This document shows positions 58,602 through 64,000 of a stretch of DNA of 64,000 nt, piece after piece (within the stretch, counting starts at the first letter, position 1; each line of letters starts with the position of its first letter). Below the pieces are notes generated by a model. The model saw only the letters and a program-made list of their open reading frames with translations. It made no database searches and was not told where the DNA came from. The stretch spans positions 26,310 to 90,309 of the forward strand of contig NZ_PVNB01000016.1 of assembly GCF_003001995.1 (NCBI RefSeq). Reading direction: 5' to 3'. Made by a program: the position numbers and the translations under genes. Source of the DNA: Orenia metallireducens. Its GTDB lineage: Bacteria; Bacillota; Halanaerobiia; Halobacteroidales; Halobacteroidaceae.

Positions 58602-59684
58602 CTAGCGCTTATAAAGCTGAGGAAAATAAGAGAATCTCTCTTTTTTCTCTTCAAGTTCTAATAATTTATTGTCTAGGCTCTGCCAAAAGGTGGAGTTGTC
58701 CCTTGCTTTGAATTCTCCTAGATTTTTACGATAATGATTTAGGTTATTGATAAACTTGCTCAAATCCTGCTCATTGGCTTCTCTAGACCATTTGCCATAA
58801 CCCATCTTCTCTAAATTTAGAGCATTTAATAGTTGTTCAAAATGCTTGGCTATTGGGATAGAGTATACTGGTTTCTTCAAATAAATAGCTTCTGAGATAA
58901 AAGAGAAGCCACCATTGGCAATGACTGCTGAAGCACCTTCAAATAGTTCAATAAAGCCATCTCCATACTTACGAAAGTATAGATTTTGTTCTGTATATTC
59001 TCTATCATAGCCAAAGATGTAGAACTTTTTTTCAGAGTATTTTTTCAATAAGTCCAAAAGATAAGGTGTTTTAGAGGATAAATAGACTAAGATATGCCCT
59101 TCATTGCTAGGTCTTAACTCTAAAATTTCCTCTCTAATAATAGGTTCAATCAGCTCAACGTTCTTCTTAGTCTTTAGTTCAATAAATGAGGGAACGTAAT
59201 AATAGTTTGCTGAAGGGGACCAGGTCTTAGTAATTAACTTTGCCATTAGAAAATGAAGTAAGTATTTAATTGGATATTCAAAATTTTTACACTGGGTAAT
59301 CAGGTTGATATTATCGATAGCGATGACAGGTATTCTCAAGAAATTTCCTAAATAGAATCCTGTAGGCTCAAAGTCACTGATGATTAAAGCGGGATTGAAC
59401 TTAGCCAAAGCCTTTAATTCCTTGCTAAAGACCATCTTTAAAATCTCTGGTGAACTTTCTAAAAAGTTAACCAAGGTCTTAATATAGTTCATCTTATTAT
59501 TATTATAAGCTAGACTGCTTCCATTAATCTGCTCTACTTGATAGCCTAGATTACTGAGCACTCTATATGCTTTATTATTGGCAATCAGTCTAACTTGATG
59601 GTTCTGTTGTAGATGCCTAATTACTGGTAGGCTTCTAAAGACATGACCACTTCCTTCTCCTTGAATATAATAAGCAATTCTCAT
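58602..59684 (-). CDS. MurG-like glycosyltransferase (MJ1255/VC2487 type)
   Basis: The 360-residue protein has a two-domain GT-B layout: an N-terminal domain opening MRIAYYIQGEGSGHVFRSLPVI, with the glycine-rich GxGH loop, and a C-terminal nucleotide-sugar domain with the VIANGGFSFISEAIYLKKPVY segment, equivalent to the GGxxS-E motif of MurG relatives. It probably transfers a sugar to a lipid or polysaccharide at the membrane; donor and acceptor are unknown. AAAGGAGCG precedes the ATG. It stands alone. Confidence 0.82.
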   Translation of the reverse strand: MRIAYYIQGEGSGHVFRSLPVIRHLQQNHQVRLIANNKAYRVLSNLGYQVEQINGSSLAYNNNKMNYIKTLVNFLESSPEILKMVFSKELKALAKFNPALIISDFEPTGFYLGNFLRIPVIAIDNINLITQCKNFEYPIKYLLHFLMAKLITKTWSPSANYYYVPSFIELKTKKNVELIEPIIREEILELRPSNEGHILVYLSSKTPYLLDLLKKYSEKKFYIFGYDREYTEQNLYFRKYGDGFIELFEGASAVIANGGFSFISEAIYLKKPVYSIPIAKHFEQLLNALNLEKMGYGKWSREANEQDLSKFINNLNHYRKNLGEFKARDNSTFWQSLDNKLLELEEKKERFSYFPQLYKR

Positions 59685-59828
59685 AAGAAGTTGTCGCTCC
59701 TTTACTCTTATTGATTAATAGTAACAAGTGAAGAATAATTGAAATATAATCCTATTTAGAACTTGCAACTATCTCAATCTCCTGATTGAATAATATTATT
59801 TAGATAACATCATGATAAATTTTAGCAG

Positions 59829-59872
59829 AGTAAAATTAAGATTTTATTAACTAAAGATTAAATTTAGTTAAA
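59829..59872. repeat. Diverged 44-bp direct repeat, copy 1
   Basis: It matches 60332-60375 at about 37 of 44 positions. Inside is a 9-bp inverted repeat, TTAACTAAA ... TTTAGTTAA, around GATTAAA. Confidence 0.5.
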
Positions 59873-60331
59873 CTTCTTGTGATTGGGAAGAATCTTTATT
59901 TAAAGTTGGATGACTATTTTGATATTGATATAATTTGTAATCAATAGGGGTAATAGTATTACTATGATAATTATCAAATTTAACTTTAACCTCAAACTTT
60001 TTTGTAAGAACATATAAGTTCCTCCTTATAGTATATAATATTTATAGCTTGTATTATCTTAGAAGAGATTTAGAGATTAGATAAATTAAAAAAGGTCAGT
60101 AGGGTAGTTTATTAGGTAGGATTCATTTTTTAAGTAAATAGACTTGTTAGGTACTTTAAGGATTATTCTTATACCATGAAGATTTTATAGGTTAGTAGGA
60201 AAAATAAGCACTATAAGTACTGGTTAGAAATATTATAAACTTTATTCTAGAATAGTTTATCTAGCTCAGTATTTATTTGTTAGCAGATATAGTCCTAGGC
60301 TTTACTCTAAACTTATTATATAGTTTATCGT

Positions 60332-60375
60332 AGTAAAGTTAAGATTGAGTTAATTAAAGATTAAATTTAATTGAA
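60332..60375. repeat. Diverged 44-bp direct repeat, copy 2
   Basis: The internal hairpin is TTAATTAAA ... TTTAATTGA; relative to copy 1 a C-G pair has become T-A. The rest of the 1-kb gap 59685-60720 shows no gene; a TGATAATTATCA palindrome lies near 59965. Confidence 0.5.
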
Positions 60376-60554
60376 AATTTTACTTTTAAATGTAAATAGA
60401 ATCAAAATATATTTAAGTCTTAATTCTTGAAGTTAGAATTTAGTTTTTGAAGATAAAGTTATAACAAGAATGGGTAAGATTGTGAGTTTATAGTTAAATT
60501 TAGTAGTAGATTCTATATTCTAAATTTCAGCTTAGGAAATAATTAGAGTAATTT

Positions 60555-60583
60555 TTGAATTTATCCTAACAAAGTTGTATAAT
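60555..60583 (+). promoter_or_regulatory. Promoter of map
   Basis: TTGAAT (60555-60560) and TATAAT (60578-60583) are 17 bases apart, giving a leader of about 130 bases. Confidence 0.6.
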
Positions 60584-60720
60584 AAATATTAATGATATTA
60601 TTTCTATTATAATATTATTAATTAAAGGTGTTAAATTCCTAGGGTAATTGTTAATAATAAGAGTTAATATAAATTAGTGATTTGGCACTAGAATTAAATA
60701 AATTAGAGGTGATAAGGAAA

Positions 60721-61467
60721 ATGATTATTAGAAAGTCAGAACGTGAGATAGAGATTATGAGAAAAGCAGGAAGCATAGTGGCGCAGACCCATGCTCTGTT
60801 AGCTGAAAAGGTTACTCCAGGGATTACTACTGGAGAATTAGATAAAATAGCCGAAGAGTTCATTTTAAGTAAAGGGGGAAAACCTGCTTTTAAAGGATAT
60901 CAGGGCTTTCCTAGTACCTTATGTGTAGCAGTCAATGAAGAGGTTGTCCATGGTTTTCCTGGTAATAGAGTCTTAGAAGAAGGGGATATCATTGGAATGG
61001 ATTTAGGAGTTTTAATTGATGGTTTTTATGGTGACTCTGCCTATACATTAGCTGTTGGTGAAATCTCTGATCAGGCTCAAAACTTATTGAAGGTTACTGA
61101 AGAGTCATTACATCAGGGAATTGAGCAAGCTTTAGAAGGAAATAGACTCTCAGATATTTCCCATGCTGTTCAAAAGTATGTTGAGGCAAGGGGGTATTCA
61201 GTAGTAAGAAGGTTTGTAGGTCATGGGGTAGGACGTAATCTACATGAAGACCCTCAAATTCCTAACTTTGGTCCAGCAGGTAGAGGACCGAGGTTGAAAG
61301 AAGGAATGGTCTTAGCTATTGAGCCGATGATTAATGTAGGAACTCATAAAGTTAAAATATTGGATGATGGCTGGACTGTAATTACTGCTGATAAGGAGTT
61401 ATCTGCACATTTTGAACATACTGTTGCTATAACTAAGGATGGACCAAGAATTTTGACATTACCATAA
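60721..61467 (+). CDS. map: Methionine aminopeptidase, type I
   Basis: The 248-residue enzyme removes the initiator methionine. The metal and catalytic residues are present: His in EVVHGFPG, Asp in GMDLG and GDSAY, His in [12 protein letters not shown], Glu in AIEPM and HFEHTVA. The ATG at 60721 follows GAGGTGATAAGG; the upstream in-frame TTG precedes it. It stands alone here rather than beside adk and infA in the ribosomal-protein operon, so a second copy elsewhere is possible. Confidence 0.96.
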   Translation: MIIRKSEREIEIMRKAGSIVAQTHALLAEKVTPGITTGELDKIAEEFILSKGGKPAFKGYQGFPSTLCVAVNEEVVHGFPGNRVLEEGDIIGMDLGVLIDGFYGDSAYTLAVGEISDQAQNLLKVTEESLHQGIEQALEGNRLSDISHAVQKYVEARGYSVVRRFVGHGVGRNLHEDPQIPNFGPAGRGPRLKEGMVLAIEPMINVGTHKVKILDDGWTVITADKELSAHFEHTVAITKDGPRILTLP

Positions 61468-61486
61468 ATATTATAGATTATATAGT

Positions 61487-61521
61487 AAGGGTTTAGAGGT
61501 GATCACCTCTAAACCCTTTTT
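61487..61521 (+). terminator. Intrinsic terminator after map
   Basis: AAGGGTTTAGAGGTGA is followed by its exact complement and a T-run. Confidence 0.92.
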
Positions 61522-61570
61522 GATTGCTTCAATAATCGAGGTGGTGTTAGTAGAGATATTTATACAATAT

Positions 61571-61685
61571 AGAGATATTACGACACTTTGTTCTTTGGTG
61601 GTTGGATAGTTAGGGGGCAGGTAGTTAGGTTTAATCTGCTAATCAAACCACCTACCCTCTTAATACCGGAAAAACGCCACTAATA
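61571..61685. repeat. Palindromic 'GGTAGTTAGG' intergenic element
   Basis: GGTGGTTGGATAGTTAGG and GGTAGTTAGGTTT face AAACCACCTACC. The outer words GATATTACGACAC and CCGGTATTAAGAGG resemble the ends of the elements at 27978 and 48064. Confidence 0.4.
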
Positions 61686-61798
61686 TATCAAAATTAATCA
61701 AACCATGAATAATTAAAAAATAAGTATATTTTAAAGCTTAAAGTGTAATTATATAGGTAAGATTACATAGATAAGATTTCACAAGGGGGCAGACTAAG

Positions 61799-62182
61799 AT
61801 GGCATTTCATGAAGAGAATTTACCAGAAGAGGTTAAAGACTTTCATAGAATGATTCAAACAGTAATTGAAGAGCTAGAAGCAATCGATTGGTATCATCAA
61901 AGAGCTGCAGCGACAAAGGATCCACAGATTAGAGCTATAGTAGAACATAATCGTGATGAAGAGATAGAGCATGCTGCTATGGCCTTAGAATGGCTGCGCC
62001 GTAATTACTCTAACTTTGACCAGTACTTCCAAGAGTTTTTATTCAGTGATGGACCTATTACCCATGCTGATGATGAACACCACCATGACCATGGTTATAG
62101 TCATGGACCTGTAGATAGTCCTAAAGTCAGTATTAGCAGTGATAATTCCTTAGGAATAAAAGGATTAAATAAAAGGGGGTAG
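61799..62182 (+). CDS. Encapsulated ferritin-like protein (EncFtn)
   Basis: The 127-residue two-helix ferritin-like protein oxidises and delivers iron inside an encapsulin shell. The EncFtn iron site is recognisable: Glu25, Trp31-Tyr32 in IDWYHQRA, Glu55 and His58 in DEEIEHAAMALEWLRR. After residue 85 comes a flexible linker with six histidines (89-102, DDEHHHDHGYSHG) and a C-terminal loading peptide, DNSLGIKGLNKRG, of the kind that docks cargo to family 1 encapsulins. AAGGGGG precedes the ATG. The shell gene starts one base after the stop. Confidence 0.95.
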   Translation: MAFHEENLPEEVKDFHRMIQTVIEELEAIDWYHQRAAATKDPQIRAIVEHNRDEEIEHAAMALEWLRRNYSNFDQYFQEFLFSDGPITHADDEHHHDHGYSHGPVDSPKVSISSDNSLGIKGLNKRG

Positions 62183-62183
62183 A

Positions 62184-62993
62184 ATGATGAGTAATTTGAG
62201 AAAAAATTTAGCTCCAATCCCTCCTGAGGCTTGGGGGTTTATAGAAGCAGAAGCTAAAGCGGTACTGAATACGAAGCTAAGTGGTCGTAAGGTAGTAGAT
62301 TTTATTGGACCAAAGGGCATAGACTTTGCTGCTGTGAATACAGGTAGAAGAGTCTTATTTGATGATTCTCAATTAGAAGGAATTAAATATTATAAAAGGC
62401 ACACACTACCTTTGGTAGAGGTTGAAATTCCTTTTAAGCTCAGTTTAGAGGAAGTAGAAGCATTATCCCGTGGCGCTGAAGATATAGATACTGATTCACT
62501 AATTGAGGCAGCAGAGAAGTTAGCTAGGGCAGAGGATGAAGCGATCTTTTATGGGATCGATGAAGCAAGTATAGAGGGCTTAATAGACTCATCCTCTCAA
62601 GAGATAATTGAGATTAATAAAGAAGAGGGGATAGTTTCAGCAGTTGCCAATGGAGTTAAGAATTTGGTGATGGAGAATATAGAAGGACCCTATATGCTCT
62701 TATTAGCACCACCACTCTATTCGATGCTATACACTCTAAATGAGATAGATGATAAAGGATATCCCACTAAGAAGAGGTTAGAGGAGTTAATTCAAGGAAG
62801 GGTTATTCCAGCACCAGTACTTGGTGATCAGGGATTATTATTATCAACCCGTGGTGAGGATTTTGAATTGATAGTTGGACAGGATATCTCGATTGGTTAT
62901 AGTTCCCACACTGATGATGAAATAGAGTTCTTCTTTATGGAATCTTTTACTTTCAGAGTAAATACACCTGAAGCCATAGTAGTATTAAAATAA
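62184..62993 (+). CDS. Encapsulin shell protein (family 1)
   Basis: The 269-residue HK97-fold protein assembles into a nanocompartment, here for iron storage. It opens with NLAPIPPEAWGFIEAEAK, where family 1 encapsulins have the cargo-binding N-terminal helix, and contains VDFIGPKGIDFAAVNTGR, the long E-loop (about 50-75), and PYMLLLAPPLYSML. The length suits a T=1 60-subunit shell, which is an inference. Two ATGs (62184, 62187) share a ribosome-binding site (AAAAGGGGG) within the EncFtn stop region, so translation is coupled to cargo. Confidence 0.96.
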   Translation: MMSNLRKNLAPIPPEAWGFIEAEAKAVLNTKLSGRKVVDFIGPKGIDFAAVNTGRRVLFDDSQLEGIKYYKRHTLPLVEVEIPFKLSLEEVEALSRGAEDIDTDSLIEAAEKLARAEDEAIFYGIDEASIEGLIDSSSQEIIEINKEEGIVSAVANGVKNLVMENIEGPYMLLLAPPLYSMLYTLNEIDDKGYPTKKRLEELIQGRVIPAPVLGDQGLLLSTRGEDFELIVGQDISIGYSSHTDDEIEFFFMESFTFRVNTPEAIVVLK

Positions 62994-63005
62994 TAACTTT
63001 GGATT

Positions 63006-63053
63006 GAGTTTGAGTTTAAGCAGAGCAGCTTATTTAAACTCAAACTCTTTTTC
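63006..63053 (+). terminator. Terminator of the encapsulin operon
   Basis: GAGTTTGAGTTTAA pairs with TTAAACTCAAACTC, followed by five Ts. The -35 of the tRNA promoter begins at 63054. Confidence 0.9.
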
Positions 63054-63082
63054 TTGACACCAAATAGATAAGCTGATATAAT
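63054..63082 (+). promoter_or_regulatory. Consensus promoter of tRNA-Pro
   Basis: TTGACA (63054-63059) and TATAAT (63077-63082) are 17 bases apart, a perfect sigma-A consensus. Confidence 0.92.
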
Positions 63083-63104
63083 AATTTAACAAAATCAATT
63101 TTTT

Positions 63105-63181
63105 CGGGCTGTGGCGCAGTTTGGTAGCGCACTACGCTGGGGGTGTAGGGGTCGTTGGTTCAAATCCAATCAGCCCGACCA
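63105..63181 (+). tRNA. tRNA-Pro (anticodon GGG)
   Basis: The 77-base cloverleaf has acceptor CGGGCTG/CAGCCCG, D-stem GCGC/GCGC, anticodon stem CTACG/TGTAG with loop CTGGGGG (anticodon GGG at positions 34-36), T-loop GGTTCAAATCC, and an encoded CCA. It reads CCC (and CCU) proline codons. Confidence 0.96.
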
Positions 63182-63206
63182 TTTAAAAATACTATAGTAG
63201 CAAGGG

Positions 63207-63240
63207 TTAAGAGTGGTTTTGATAAACTGCTCTTTTTTAA
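63207..63240 (+). terminator. Terminator after tRNA-Pro
   Basis: AAGAGTGGTTT pairs with AAACTGCTCTT (two wobbles), followed by TTTTTT. Confidence 0.8.
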
Positions 63241-63369
63241 TTTTTTGACTGTTTGCCGACATTTTGCCGACATCCATACCAATATTCTTTATAAGTTAAT
63301 TTAAGATTGTTCTCATTAAGATTTGATTAATTCTTGACTTTTATTAGCTGGTTTATGTGATGATAAAAT

Positions 63370-63905
63370 TTACTCAAAATCATATATTTCATTTTGCTCA
63401 AATATCTTATCTTTTAACTTATGCCAATTACCCTGAACTTTAAAATAATAATACGCTGCAATTTGTTTTAGCCATCCCCTATTTCTTTTTCGTATACTGT
63501 TTGACATTCCAAGTAGCTTAGAAATAGCCTCTACATCAATATCATATTCTGTTTCCATATCAGGATTATGTTGAATATGTTTAAGTTCACTTATACTATC
63601 TAAAATTTGAGTAAGTGCAGCAGAATGTCTATTATTTTCTTTATCGACATCAGTTATGGCAATTACATTTTTACCAAGTTTAAGAAATAGCTTTACATAA
63701 AACGGTATCCATGCTTTTCCATTTGCCGCAAAAATATAAACCGTATTTTCAAAATATTCACTTATAGTCTTTAGAGCTTCTTTATCGGAAATCCCTTCAA
63801 CTATTATAATATCTTTATAAAAAAGTCCACTATAAAACTCTGTATTTTTTAAATTTGAATCAAGATAATTATTAAATACTATAGGAAATTTATAAATAAG
63901 CGAAT
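63370..63905 (-). pseudogene. TOPRIM-domain gene fragment (OLD-like nuclease), cut by an IS
   Basis: The minus-strand frame is open from the IS boundary near 63905 to the stop at 63370, about 178 residues without a start codon at its head. It contains a TOPRIM core: IIIVEGISDKEAL with the catalytic Glu, YIFAANGK, and VIAITDVDKENN with the Asp-x-Asp, followed by a helical tail. This layout matches the C-terminal nuclease half of OLD-family ATPase-nucleases, several of which act in phage defence. The ATPase half is missing because the insertion element lies where it should be. Family assignment beyond TOPRIM is inferred. Confidence 0.7.
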
Positions 63906-64000
63906 TGGACTTAAGTCAATATCTTGGACACAAAAAATTGAACAAATTAAGCAGCTAATAATTGTTTTTCATATTCATTAGGAGTCATATAGTCAATACT
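63906..64000 (-). mobile_element. IS end with transposase C-terminus (IS3-like), partial
   Basis: The likely terminal repeat begins TGGACTTAAGTCAATATCTT at 63906. The minus-strand frame from the window edge to the stop at 63947 encodes SIDYMTPNEYEKQLLAA, like the C-termini of IS3-family integrase-type transposases. The other end of the element lies outside the window, so family and exact boundary are provisional. Confidence 0.6.
63947..64000 (-). CDS. Transposase C-terminal fragment
   Basis: Only the last 17 codons are in the window (ending NEYEKQLLAA, TAA at 63947-63949). The TPNEY motif near the end is common in IS3-family OrfB proteins. The remainder runs past the window edge. Confidence 0.6.
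   Translation of the reverse strand, partial: SIDYMTPNEYEKQLLAA

Noticed and set aside
61700..61798. Iron-regulator box upstream of the encapsulin operon
   Set aside because: No 7-1-7 palindrome resembling Fur or PerR sites could be found, although iron control would be expected.
63182..63369. Attachment-site repeat of the tRNA 3' end
   Set aside because: No second copy of the tRNA 3' sequence occurs in the window, so an island border cannot be shown.

Overview
The window looks like chromosome of a low-GC, anaerobic, diderm Firmicute, most likely of the Halanaerobiales (Orenia/Halobacteroides-like; inferred from gene content, not from a search). Supporting signs are AT-rich intergenic DNA, strong GGAGG ribosome-binding sites with frequent GTG/TTG starts, the Bacillus-like block ylbK-ylbL-tmcAL-yceD-rpmF, FapR control of fatty-acid synthesis, FabK as enoyl reductase, acetate formation by Pta-AckA, and a secreted protein ending like an outer-membrane barrel.

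Layout. 1-5.4 kb: alpha-glucoside use (end of a GH13 glucosidase, LysM protein, LacI regulator, GH31 glucosidase). 5.6-10.3 kb: MerR regulator with a 19-bp-spacer promoter, a large secreted gluzincin-like peptidase with a probable barrel, and a ferredoxin behind a Fur-like box. 10.6-18.2 kb: ylbK-like patatin, ylbL/SepM-like protease, an exonuclease and tmcAL on the minus strand, pta-ackA, yceD-rpmF. 18.7-27.8 kb: fapR-plsX-fabH-fabK-fabD-fabG, then acpP behind an unusual tandem structured leader, a second FabK/nitronate-monooxygenase-like gene, fabF and rnc. 28-31.4 kb: a membrane-anchored repeat protein, a BaiN/HI0933-like flavoprotein and a small membrane protein. 31.4-37.2 kb: hutP behind a UAG-rich leader and terminator, then aroH-hisC-aroF-tyrA-aroA.

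37.4-58.5 kb is a large chemosensory region: soluble receptor-like protein, STAS, CheY-like, CheA, CheY, CheW, CheR, CheB, receptor, CheD and four more receptors. The five membrane receptors carry 1, 3, 5, 2 and 4 tandem HAMP units, share nearly identical signalling tips, and all end in an aromatic-x-x-Phe tail that could tether CheR. 58.6-64 kb: a glycosyltransferase, map, an encapsulated-ferritin/encapsulin operon, tRNA-Pro(GGG), then a TOPRIM (OLD-like) gene fragment cut by an IS end.

The most unusual signals are regulatory or architectural: the acpP leader with a compensatory base-pair change between tandem copies, the hutP leader with two UAG clusters before a terminator, the HAMP-number series with the shared C-terminal tail, and several families of intergenic imperfect palindromes built from stuttering short words.
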